Source: Pseudoruegeria aquimaris
GTDB taxonomy: Bacteria > Pseudomonadota > Alphaproteobacteria > Rhodobacterales > Rhodobacteraceae
Length of the DNA stretch: 64,000 nucleotides
Assembly: GCF_900172235.1 (NCBI RefSeq)
Contig: NZ_FWFQ01000003.1
Coordinates: 124,001 to 188,000 of the forward strand
Direction of reading: 5' to 3'
Shown: piece by piece, positions 1 to 7,844 of the stretch
Position numbering within the stretch: the first letter of the stretch is position 1
Layout of the letters: each line of letters begins with the position of its first letter
The notes under the pieces: generated by a model
Databases searched by the model: none
Told to the model about the DNA's origin: nothing
What the model saw: the letters and a program-made list of their open reading frames with translations, nothing else
Position numbers and translations under genes: made by a program

Positions 1-461
1 GCCAGCAGCCTGTCGGCCTCCGGGTGGCCGGCGGCCTTCGCGCTCGCGGCGGCCAACAGCACGAAGACATGGCCATAGGCCAGCTTGCGCGCATCGACGG
101 GCGCATCGCCCTCCAACGCCCAGAGGTAGCCGCCGTGATCGGCGTCCCGGTGGTGGGACCACAGGTAGGCCATGCCGCGGTCCACGATCTCTTCCGCATG
201 CGCGACGCCCGCGAGGTGGCCGAGCGCATAGACATGGGTCAGACGCGTGGTGGTGTGCAGCTCCTGCTTGCCCGTGGGCAGCGGCGTGCCGTCGGCCGCC
301 AGCACGTGGAAACCGGGCCCCTCTCCGAGGCTCGCCCGGAAGAAATCGAACTGGCGCAGCGCGTCGGCGGCAAGGAAGGCGCGGTGCGACTCCGTCGCGC
401 GCCAGGGCGTGTCGGAGGCCTCCGGGCCGGGGGCAACATGGGGGCTCTGCAGGTCTGGCAT
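1..461 (-). CDS. AGE-family sugar epimerase/isomerase (N-terminal part, runs off window)
   Basis: Read on the minus strand from an ATG at 461 with a GAGGTGA ribosome site just upstream. The visible 153 residues show the start of the alpha6/alpha6 barrel of N-acylglucosamine 2-epimerase-like proteins: a conserved LTHVYALGH stretch followed by SHHRDADHGGYLWAL. Family members isomerise free sugars such as mannose, glucose or sulfoquinovose, or N-acylglucosamine. The C-terminal half lies beyond position 1, so the substrate cannot be judged. It is divergent from the threonate dehydrogenase pair at 672-2380, with about 210 bp between them, which suggests a shared control region for sugar or sugar-acid use. 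Confidence 0.8.
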   Translation of the reverse strand, partial: MPDLQSPHVAPGPEASDTPWRATESHRAFLAADALRQFDFFRASLGEGPGFHVLAADGTPLPTGKQELHTTTRLTHVYALGHLAGVAHAEEIVDRGMAYLWSHHRDADHGGYLWALEGDAPVDARKLAYGHVFVLLAAASAKAAGHPEADRLL

Positions 462-671
462 GGGTCACCTCGGGGTCTGGCATTGGGCTTGGGGAAGGCA
501 CCCTGCCGCAGCGGCAAGGGTTGGCTCCGTTACCGCTACCAGCGCGCGGCTCCCCGGGCAATGGCAAAGCGCGCCGGGCCGGCAGGTTGCGATTGCCCTT
601 CCCTCCCAAGCCGCTAGGGTATCGGTGAAAGCGCCCCCTCTGCGGCGGCGCGGAAGCGGAGGGAGGGCCAC

Positions 672-1610
672 ATGGCACGGAATATCGCGGTGATCGGGCT
701 GGGCTCGATGGGCTACGGGATCGCGCAGTCGATCCTTTCGGCGGGGCACAGCACGTGGGGCGCCGACATCAACCCCGCGCAGGCCGAGAGGTTTCGCGCC
801 GAGGGCGGCCAGCCCGGAGCGCTGGCCGAGGCAGCCGGAACGCTCGACGCCGTAGTGGTGGTGGTGCTCAACGCGGCGCAGACCGAGAGCGTGCTCTTCG
901 GCGAGGCCGGGATCGTACCCGCGCTGAAACCCGGCGCCGTGGTCATCGCCTGTGCGACCGTGCCCCCTGACTTCGCCCGCGAGATCGAGGCGCGCTGCGC
1001 CGAGACCGGCGTGCTCTACCTCGATGCCCCGATCTCCGGTGGCGCGGTGAAGGCGGCGCAGGGCCAGCTTTCGGTCATGGCCTCGGGGCGGCCCGAGGCC
1101 TTCGCGGCCGCCCGCCCGGCGCTGGACGCGATGGCGCAGACCGTCTTCGAGCTGGGCGATGCGGCGGGGGCGGGCAGCGCCATGAAGGCGGTGAACCAGC
1201 TTCTGGCCGGGGTGCATATCGCCACCATGGCCGAGGCGCTGACCTTCGGCATGACGCAAGGGGTCAGCCCGGAGACATTCATGGAGGTGATCCCGCAATG
1301 TGCCGGCACCAGCTGGATGCTGGAAAACCGCGCTCCCCATATCGTGGCGGGCGACTACACTCCCCATTCGGCGGTGAACATCTGGCCCAAGGATCTTGGC
1401 ATCGTGCTCGACATCGCCCGCGGCGCTCGGTTCAGCGCCCCCGTCACGGCGGCCGCGCTCCAGCAGTTCCTGGCCGCCGCCGGCATGGGGCTCGGCGGCG
1501 AAGATGACGCCGCCGTGGCCAAGGTCTATGCCCGCAACGCCGGATTGACCCTGCCCGGCGAGGACGCGGGCAAGGCGGGCGCCGGCAAGGGCGACGGAGG
1601 CAAGCCATGA
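672..1610 (+). CDS. ltnD: L-threonate dehydrogenase, 3-hydroxyisobutyrate dehydrogenase family
   Basis: 312 residues. An N-terminal Rossmann motif GLGSMG (residues 9-14) binds NAD. The substrate loop DAPISGG lies at 119-125 and the catalytic lysine at 172 (GSAMKAVNQ). The sequence matches the LtnD branch of the beta-hydroxyacid dehydrogenases, which oxidise L-threonate to 2-oxo-tetronate. A strong GGAGGG ribosome site precedes the ATG. The stop overlaps the ATG of the next gene (ATGA), so the two are translationally coupled. No OtnK kinase or OtnC aldolase is visible here. Related SLA reductases (YihU) share the fold, so the substrate is inferred. Confidence 0.8.
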   Translation: MARNIAVIGLGSMGYGIAQSILSAGHSTWGADINPAQAERFRAEGGQPGALAEAAGTLDAVVVVVLNAAQTESVLFGEAGIVPALKPGAVVIACATVPPDFAREIEARCAETGVLYLDAPISGGAVKAAQGQLSVMASGRPEAFAAARPALDAMAQTVFELGDAAGAGSAMKAVNQLLAGVHIATMAEALTFGMTQGVSPETFMEVIPQCAGTSWMLENRAPHIVAGDYTPHSAVNIWPKDLGIVLDIARGARFSAPVTAAALQQFLAAAGMGLGGEDDAAVAKVYARNAGLTLPGEDAGKAGAGKGDGGKP

Positions 1611-2380
1611 CGCGTTTCTCCGCCAACCTCGGCTTCCTCTGGGCCGATCGCCCCCTGCCCGAAGCCATCCGTGCCGCCCATGCCGCCGGCTTCGCGGCGG
1701 TGGAGTGCCACTGGCCCTATGACGAGGACCGCGGCGCCATCGCCGCGGCGCTGGCGGATACCGGCCTGCCGATGCTGGGGCTGAACACGCGGCGCGGCGA
1801 CGTGGCCGGCGGCGAGAACGGGCTTTCCGCCCTGCCCGGCCGCGCGCCCGACGCCCGCGCCGCCATCGACGAGGCGCTGGACTGGGCCGTGGGGCTCGGC
1901 GTGCCCAACATCCACGTCATGGCCGGATTCGCCGCCGGGCCGGCCGCCGAGGCCGCCTTTCGCGACTCCCTCGCCTACGCCTGCGCGCAGGCCGCGCCTC
2001 ACGGCGTCACCATCCTGATCGAGCCGCTCAACGGCTATGACGCGCCCGGATACTTCCTGAACAGCGCCACGCAGGCCGCCGCGCTGATCGACGATCTCGG
2101 CCTCGCCAACCTGAAGCTGATGTTCGACTGCTACCACGTCCAGCTCACCGAGGGCGATCTGACCCACCGGCTGGCGGCGCTGAAACCGATCATCGGCCAC
2201 ATCCAGTTCGCCGGCGTGCCCGCGCGCGGCCGCCCCGACGAAGGCGAAGTGAACTACCGCCACGTCTTCGCGCAGATCGCCGCCATGGGCTACACCGCCC
2301 CGCTGGGGGCCGAATACAAACCCGGCGGCGACACCGACGCCACCCTCGGCTGGATGCAGGATCTCGCCATCAAGGGGTGA
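1607..2380 (+). CDS. otnI: 2-oxo-tetronate isomerase, hydroxypyruvate isomerase family
   Basis: 257-residue TIM-barrel protein of the hydroxypyruvate isomerase family. The conserved strands IEPLNGYDAPGYFL, LMFDCYH, GHIQFAGVPARG and EYKPGG carry the expected Glu, Asp, His and Glu metal ligands. It starts by a 4-bp overlap with ltnD. In threonate/erythronate catabolism OtnI converts 2-oxo-tetronate to 3-oxo-tetronate, the step after LtnD, which fits the pairing. Hydroxypyruvate isomerase activity (Hyi) is the alternative from sequence alone. Confidence 0.75.
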   Translation: MTRFSANLGFLWADRPLPEAIRAAHAAGFAAVECHWPYDEDRGAIAAALADTGLPMLGLNTRRGDVAGGENGLSALPGRAPDARAAIDEALDWAVGLGVPNIHVMAGFAAGPAAEAAFRDSLAYACAQAAPHGVTILIEPLNGYDAPGYFLNSATQAAALIDDLGLANLKLMFDCYHVQLTEGDLTHRLAALKPIIGHIQFAGVPARGRPDEGEVNYRHVFAQIAAMGYTAPLGAEYKPGGDTDATLGWMQDLAIKG

Positions 2381-2452
2381 CGCGCGGCCAGAGGCGCCAC
2401 CCTTACTCGGGCAAGGCGCCTCGGTGCACCGTCCCCTTTGTCGCCATCGGGA

Positions 2453-3334
2453 TCAGACGACGCGCGTCAGTTGCATCGGCCACGCAATTTCATAGGCTTC
2501 GATCCCTTCGGCTCGCGCCAGAGCGCGCGCGGATTCGGAGATCCTTTCGGCAACAAGGACACCCGACAGGGCGCCATTGGCAAAGTCATCCCGCCTGCCG
2601 AGGGCGCGCAGGTACCCAGCCACCTGTCTCACGGCATCCGGCGTGGCCTCTGCGCGCTTCAATTCAATGACGAGCGTATCACCGGAATGCCGGTCCCGCG
2701 CCAGAATGTCGATCCGCCGTGACGTATGCCCACCGTCTACGGGAAACTCGTCCCGAACATCACGGTAGCGGTCAGCCCATGGCGTCTGCGCCCAGCCCGA
2801 AAGCAGGGTGTGCTGGATGACATATTCCGTCGTGAAACCCTTGGCGTGCCGCGGCGCGCGGTTCAAGGCAAGCACCCCGTGGTCGAACCCCGCCACTTCG
2901 GTCAACGTGGGGAGCACGCGCTCCCTTGCAACCACGAGGTGGCCCGACGTCCGGTTGCGCCGTTCGAAGACGAACGGAATTCCTTTCGCTTCGAACTGCG
3001 CAAGGTATTTGCCGTTGAAGACGGCTTGCCCGTAGTCCCCGCGCGCGGGGCGGAAGGAATCGATCGCGACGGACCACTGCAGATCCGGCGAGGGGGAAAA
3101 CCCGAGATAGACGACGCCGCGTGGGTTGGGCCAACGGGCTTTGCGAAGCGGGTGATCCGAGCGGATCATCCAGTCAAGACCACAGGCGAGCGCCGTGCTG
3201 ATCAATTCATCGACGGCCGGAGTCAACCGCCAGTTCCGGGCGACATAGGCTTCGCCATACTGCCGGACCAGAAGTCCATGTGCATGCTCTTCGACGTGAA
3301 TCCCGTTGGAATAGCTCTTGTGGGTAGTCGCCAT
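2453..3334 (-). CDS. PD-(D/E)XK nuclease-domain protein (NucS/DUF91-like C-terminus)
   Basis: 293 residues from the ATG at 3334; a GTG at 3361 would add nine. The C-terminal third reads RRIDILARDRHSGDTLVIELKR, the D-(X)n-ExK catalytic signature of PD-(D/E)XK endonucleases, followed by QVAGYLRAL as in NucS-like proteins. The N-terminal 190 residues are not recognised. No good ribosome site is seen for either start. The gene begins only 17-44 bp from the left end of the IS256-type element, so its original promoter or N-terminus may have been lost. It could be a remnant of a restriction or repair locus. Confidence 0.6.
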   Translation of the reverse strand: MATTHKSYSNGIHVEEHAHGLLVRQYGEAYVARNWRLTPAVDELISTALACGLDWMIRSDHPLRKARWPNPRGVVYLGFSPSPDLQWSVAIDSFRPARGDYGQAVFNGKYLAQFEAKGIPFVFERRNRTSGHLVVARERVLPTLTEVAGFDHGVLALNRAPRHAKGFTTEYVIQHTLLSGWAQTPWADRYRDVRDEFPVDGGHTSRRIDILARDRHSGDTLVIELKRAEATPDAVRQVAGYLRALGRRDDFANGALSGVLVAERISESARALARAEGIEAYEIAWPMQLTRVV

Positions 3335-3377
3335 CTGAAATCCGCAAGGGAATGAATGCACTGAATGATCGGATTCC

Positions 3378-4754
3378 GAGCTATGCCCGAAAGTTGGTGA
3401 CGGTCTGATCAGGCGGCTTGGTGAAGTTGCTTGATCCCGTCCTTGAACTCAACCCCTTGGACGATTTCGGGCATGCGGTTGGCACCGTCGAGCTTTCGCC
3501 ATCTGGCCTGCGCTGACATCATCAACTTGAACGCCATGGCGAGTCCGGTTTTCCGGCTCAGGCAGCCCTTGGTCTTGCCGGTGCGGTGGCGGACGTTAGC
3601 AAAGGTGCTCTCGATGGGGTTGCTCGTTCTGATATGCTTCCAATGCTCGGCCGGGAAGTCGTAGAAGGCGAGCAGGACGTCGCGGTCCTTGACCAGCTTG
3701 GCAACCGCCTTGTCGTATTTCACGCCGTAGGTTTCGACGAAGAAGTCGAAAGCTGCTTCTGCCTCGGTCTTGGTCTCGGCCTGCCAGATGTCATGCAGGT
3801 GGCCCTTGGCCTTGGCCTGCACGGATTTGGGCATGGCGTTCAGCACATTGCCGGTTTTGTGGACCCAGCAGCGTTGTTCACGCGCGCTGCCGAACACCTC
3901 CCGTAAGGCGGCCCAGAACCCCAGGGCGCCATCGCCGATGGCAAGATCGGGCGCATGGGCCATGCCGCGCCGTTTGAGGTCGAGCAGCAACTCGCGCCAG
4001 CTTTGGGTGCTCTCCCGATAGCCGTCGGTGAGGCCCAGAACCTCCTTGCGGCCCCATTCATCAGCCCCGATCAGCACCAGAACGCATTGTTTTTCCTCAG
4101 CCACGCGCGGCTGGAAGTAGACGCCATCGGCCCAGACATAGACAAACCGCCGGGCGCTGAGATCGCGACGTTGCCAGCGTTCGCAATCCGTCGACCAGTC
4201 CGCTTTCAACCGCGAGATGGTGGTCGATGACAGCCCTGCCGCATTCGGGCCCAGCAGCGCCGCAAGGGCCTCCTGGAAGTCGCCCGTGGAAATGCCCTTA
4301 AGATAGAGCCAGGGCAGCAGTTCCTCGACCGATCTCGCCTTGCGCAGATAGGGTGGCAGGATCGAGGAAGCGAACCGGATCTTCTCGCCGGTTTCACCCC
4401 GGTCCCGCTCCCGCGGCACTTTCACAGGCACCGGGCCGATGCCGGTCATCACCTCGCGCTCCGGCAGATGGCCATGGCGCACCAGGCGCGCCCGTCCATC
4501 CTCGGCTTTCTCGTCAGCATAGGCGGCAAGCAATGTATTCAGTTCGGCTTCAATAGCCTCCTCGATCAACCGCCGTGCTCCGGATCGAAGCACCTCGGTC
4601 AGCGGATCAGGCGAAAACCCGGATGGATCAGGAAGCTGGGTGATGGTAGTCTCTGACATGTGGCATATCCTTTTCTCAGCAGAGAATTGCGGCGCGTGAA
4701 CAACGCCATGATATGCCGCCCCTCAGGGCCATCACCAACTTTCAGCTATAACTC
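3378..4754 (-). mobile_element. IS256-family insertion sequence with imperfect terminal inverted repeats
   Basis: About 1.38 kb. Left end 3378-3403 and right end 4729-4754 form imperfect inverted repeats sharing the core GAAAGTTGGTGA and an outer GAG(c/t)TAT. A single transposase gene fills the element. No 8-9 bp target duplication is evident: the flanks are CGGATTCC on the left and CGCCGGTG on the right. The element may therefore have rearranged with another copy, or the exact tips may be off by a few bases. Confidence 0.8.
3409..4659 (-). CDS. IS256-family (mutator-type) transposase
   Basis: 416 residues, full length for IS256/Mutator transposases and intact in frame. The DDE acidic residues fall in VWADGVY, LAIGDGALGFW and the C-terminal SNPIESTFANVRHRT segment (the family E). 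HKTGNVLNAMPKS and the C-terminal TGLAMAFKL stretch are typical. The ATG at 4659 follows a weak AAAGGATA site. The protein appears competent for transposition. Confidence 0.92.
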   Translation of the reverse strand: MSETTITQLPDPSGFSPDPLTEVLRSGARRLIEEAIEAELNTLLAAYADEKAEDGRARLVRHGHLPEREVMTGIGPVPVKVPRERDRGETGEKIRFASSILPPYLRKARSVEELLPWLYLKGISTGDFQEALAALLGPNAAGLSSTTISRLKADWSTDCERWQRRDLSARRFVYVWADGVYFQPRVAEEKQCVLVLIGADEWGRKEVLGLTDGYRESTQSWRELLLDLKRRGMAHAPDLAIGDGALGFWAALREVFGSAREQRCWVHKTGNVLNAMPKSVQAKAKGHLHDIWQAETKTEAEAAFDFFVETYGVKYDKAVAKLVKDRDVLLAFYDFPAEHWKHIRTSNPIESTFANVRHRTGKTKGCLSRKTGLAMAFKLMMSAQARWRKLDGANRMPEIVQGVEFKDGIKQLHQAA

Positions 4755-5083
4755 CGCCGGTGCCCGGCTATGGGTGAAGGCCGGCTTTGGATAGCCGTGT
4801 CCAATTAAAACCCATCAATAGGACCATTATCACAGCCAAGGTCGTCGAAACGGATTTGAGTATGGTGGCCGAACTGGCAGCATAGACCAATGGAACAGAA
4901 ACCTCCGGCCAGATCGGCAGAAAATCTGTCAACGGTCGAGGACGCGTTGGGTAGCACATCATCCCTCATGATCCCTCATCAGAGTACGGAAATTATTGCA
5001 GGTTGAAATTTGAGCTTTGGGCTTGCCTCATGCCGGAGTGTCAGCGCGTGTCGAAAGGCTGACGAGATCGGAACCAACGCAAG
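4755..5083. other. Intergenic stretch, nothing recognised
   Basis: 329 bp between the insertion sequence and the barrel-like protein. A short direct repeat of TGATCCCTCAT-type sequence occurs near 4965-4980. No gene, RNA or clear promoter could be supported. Confidence 0.5.
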
Positions 5084-5953
5084 ATGGGGAACAGCCGAGT
5101 GGACACCGTCGAAATCAAATCCTTGTATCGAGCCTCGGGCACATCGCTTGCGCCGAAGCTGCGCAGATTGTCTGCAATGGCAGCTCTCTTTGCAGCCACC
5201 ATTGCACCACCTGCCAAAGCTCAGGAAGACCTTAGCGAGATCAACAACGGAACAAATCCAACGCTGCTCACGACGCAGTTTGGGCTTCAGTATCAGTTCA
5301 ACCAGATCAATTCCGACCTGAACACCGGTCTGTTCGAGGCCTTCTATACGCAGCCTTTTGGTGAGGGTGGGAAACGGGCGTTCCGGATCACCGTCCCCGG
5401 ATCGGACAGCCCGTTCAACGCAAACCCCATCTTCGGCGGAAAGCCAGGGGTTGAATTCACGCTGGGCGACATCAGCGTTACCTACATTGACGTTTTTTAC
5501 CTTACTGAGAAAAACGGGGCCGCTTTCACTTTTGAACTGTTCCTGGACACAGCAGAAACCGAAGCCGCCGGCTATGGGCAATTTGCCGGTGAAACCTCGG
5601 CCTTCTACGCGTGGTTTCTCAGCAACGGAGCAATTTTCGCCCCGGCCTGGGTTCAGACATTCGGACTGGAGGGCGGAAATGATCAAGGTCAGAATGTGAA
5701 CACGACCACGATCGACTTCTACTATGTTCCCAAGCTAAAAAATCCGCGTTTTTACCTGACCTTCGACCCGGCCATCATCCACGATTGGGAAACGGACGAG
5801 ACCTTCGGCAGCCTGCAGGTGACCGCGGGCATGCTGACGGGCAAGGCATTTGGCGGCGATGGTCAAGTGTTCATCAAGCCTGGCATTCTGTTCGGTGGCG
5901 ACAGACCGGCAGAGTGGTCTGTCCAGGTCGGATACAAGGTGCTGAACTTCTGA
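5084..5953 (+). CDS. Secreted outer-membrane barrel-like protein, function unknown
   Basis: 289 residues. A positively charged KLRRLS segment leads into the hydrophobic stretch MAALFAATIAPPAKA, so a signal peptide is predicted to end after residue 47; the n-region is long, and an ATG at 5177 is an alternative start. The mature part has alternating aromatic/polar strands (LTTQFGLQYQF, YYVPKLKNPRFYLTF, EWSVQVGYKVLNF) ending in an aromatic Phe, as expected for a beta-barrel. It lies upstream of the amidohydrolase and the NicO fusion on the same strand. A joint role in uptake or handling of one substrate is possible but only inferred. Confidence 0.6.
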   Translation: MGNSRVDTVEIKSLYRASGTSLAPKLRRLSAMAALFAATIAPPAKAQEDLSEINNGTNPTLLTTQFGLQYQFNQINSDLNTGLFEAFYTQPFGEGGKRAFRITVPGSDSPFNANPIFGGKPGVEFTLGDISVTYIDVFYLTEKNGAAFTFELFLDTAETEAAGYGQFAGETSAFYAWFLSNGAIFAPAWVQTFGLEGGNDQGQNVNTTTIDFYYVPKLKNPRFYLTFDPAIIHDWETDETFGSLQVTAGMLTGKAFGGDGQVFIKPGILFGGDRPAEWSVQVGYKVLNF

Positions 5954-6156
5954 TGCGGGGCGATTCGCTGTTGACTTCTTGGGTCTGCTCACGCCCTCAT
6001 GTGACTGAAGATTTCAGTGCCGCGGGAGCACAAGAAAGCCCAGCGGGTCCACTTACCGCGATCCGCAGATTTTGAAAACCCAGGCTGCGCACCCAAAAAC
6101 AGTTTTGCGCGACCAAAACCAAATTCATTCATCGCTTGAAAATGAGGATGTATATC

Positions 6157-7551
6157 ATGACCAACAGAACGCTCACCTATCTGCTCTGCACGACACTCGC
6201 CGCGACTCCGGTCAGCGTTCTGGCGCATGAGGCCAATCATGAGGTCGTCCCGGCCGGTGTCGTCGGTGAAATTGAAACCACCAACGTAAAGATGAAATTC
6301 GACAATGTCCTGATCAGGGGCGCACAGGTCTTCAACGGATGCGACGAAGAACTCGCGGATGTTGACGTTCTGGTTTCCGGTCAGTTGATCTCCGCCATTG
6401 GTTCCGATCTTGAGGCACCCGAAGGCGCTTTCGAGATCGATGCCGAGGGCTACACTCTCATCCCCGGCCTGATCGACGCGCATTGGCATGGGGTCTTTGC
6501 CGAAGCGACGATCGCGCAACTGGCCCTGACGGGCGAGGGCTACTGGAACCTTCTGGCCGCCAAGGCCCAGAACAACGCGCTGTCGCGCGGGTTCACAACA
6601 GTGCGCGACGTGGCCGGACCGATGTTCGACATCGCGCGCGCAACGAACGAGGGGCTGATCGACGGGCCGCGGGTGTTCCCTTCTGGGCCAGCCTTGTCAA
6701 TCACCGCCGGCCACCAGGATTTCCGGATTACGCGGGACGTGCCAACTCCCCTGGGTGAGTTGCACTCTTTTGAAGAGGGCAACATGTTCTATCTCGCGGA
6801 TGGCGTTCCGGCAGTTCTGAAACGCGTCAGGGAAAACCTGATGCAGGGGGCCACCCATATCAAATTGATGGCGGGTGGCGGCGTGACTTCGTCTTATGAC
6901 CCGATCCACGTCATCCAGTTCACCGACGAGGAATTCCAGGCCGCTGTCGAAGCCACCGAAGCCTGGGGCACCTATGTGACGACCCATGCGATCAATGATG
7001 AAGCGGTCCGGCATTCGATCGAGAATGGCGCGCGCAGCGTCGAGCACGGCCACATGGCCACTCGTGAGACCCTGCAAATGATGAAAGACAAGGGCGTCTG
7101 GCTCAGCATGCAGCCCTTCCTTGACGACCAAGATGCGCCGGCTCTGAACGAGTTCCAGAAAGCCAAGTACAAGTTTGTCACCGACGGCACCGACTTCGTC
7201 TACAAGACCGCCAAGGAACTGGGCCTGAAGATCGCCTTCGGCACCGATACGCTGTTCAGCGCGGACCTTGCGAAGCGCCAAGGTGCTGTCTTGGCCAAGA
7301 TGGAACGTTGGTTCACGCCGTATGAAACGCTGAAAATGGCGACCTGCGACAATGCCGAACTCTTGAAGATGTCGGAAAAGGTCACGCCCTATCCGCTCGG
7401 GCCGCTCGGCGTGATCGAGGAAGGCGCCTATGCGGACATGATCCTCGTCAACGGTAATCCTCTGGAGGATCTGCAGTTGATCAGCGATGCCAAGGCGAAC
7501 TTCGGCATGATCATGAAGGACGGCACCATCTACAAGTTCGACATGGAGTGA
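6157..7551 (+). CDS. Periplasmic metal-dependent amidohydrolase (Xaa-Pro dipeptidase/imidazolonepropionase-like)
   Basis: 464 residues from the ATG at 6157, chosen because GAGGA at 6144-6148 is a well-spaced ribosome site; in-frame TTG/ATG codons at 6136-6148 lie upstream. The signal peptide is LLCTTLAATPVSVLA. The amidohydrolase fold shows the metal motif DAHWH, the bridging-lysine segment HIKLMAGGG, then THAIND, SVEHGHM and GTDTLFS. The C-terminal ADMILVNGNPLEDL closes the composite beta-sandwich. Relatives hydrolyse dipeptides or lactams; the substrate is not known here. A degraded second copy follows immediately. Confidence 0.82.
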   Translation: MTNRTLTYLLCTTLAATPVSVLAHEANHEVVPAGVVGEIETTNVKMKFDNVLIRGAQVFNGCDEELADVDVLVSGQLISAIGSDLEAPEGAFEIDAEGYTLIPGLIDAHWHGVFAEATIAQLALTGEGYWNLLAAKAQNNALSRGFTTVRDVAGPMFDIARATNEGLIDGPRVFPSGPALSITAGHQDFRITRDVPTPLGELHSFEEGNMFYLADGVPAVLKRVRENLMQGATHIKLMAGGGVTSSYDPIHVIQFTDEEFQAAVEATEAWGTYVTTHAINDEAVRHSIENGARSVEHGHMATRETLQMMKDKGVWLSMQPFLDDQDAPALNEFQKAKYKFVTDGTDFVYKTAKELGLKIAFGTDTLFSADLAKRQGAVLAKMERWFTPYETLKMATCDNAELLKMSEKVTPYPLGPLGVIEEGAYADMILVNGNPLEDLQLISDAKANFGMIMKDGTIYKFDME

Positions 7552-7557
7552 CCGGTC

Positions 7558-7828
7558 ATGCGTGGCCGAAAGCTGACTACCTTTGCTTTCGTCCTCGCGG
7601 CTTCGGTCGCGGGGGCGCGGGACGCCCCCCGGTCCAATCATCATAATACACGCAAATGTCCTTGACGGGTTGTCCGCGGAGATGATCGACGTCACCAGTT
7701 TCGTCACCGACGGAGACCTGATCATGGTTGTCGTCAACCCTCTCGAGGATTTGAGACTGGCCGCCAACCCGTGGGAAAACATTGATCTGATCATGATGAA
7801 CAGCGTCAACTTCAAGAACGCGGTGTGA
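7558..7828 (+). pseudogene. Remnant of a second secreted amidohydrolase
   Basis: A GGAGTGA ribosome site precedes the ATG at 7558, which opens a signal peptide (MRGRKLTTFAFVLAASVAGA). Translation then stops after about 32 codons. In another frame (from about 7630) follow IIIHANVLDGLSAEMIDV, resembling the amidohydrolase N-terminus, and then VNPLEDLRLAANPWENIDLI, resembling its C-terminus (NGNPLEDLQLI in the intact neighbour). The whole catalytic middle is missing. It reads as a tandem paralogue lost by frameshift and internal deletion. Confidence 0.6.
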
Positions 7829-7844
7829 CATGGAAAGGCCTGCT

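Noticed and set aside
3370-4762. Target-site duplication flanking the IS256-type element
   Set aside because: The eight bases on either side (CGGATTCC and CGCCGGTG) do not match.
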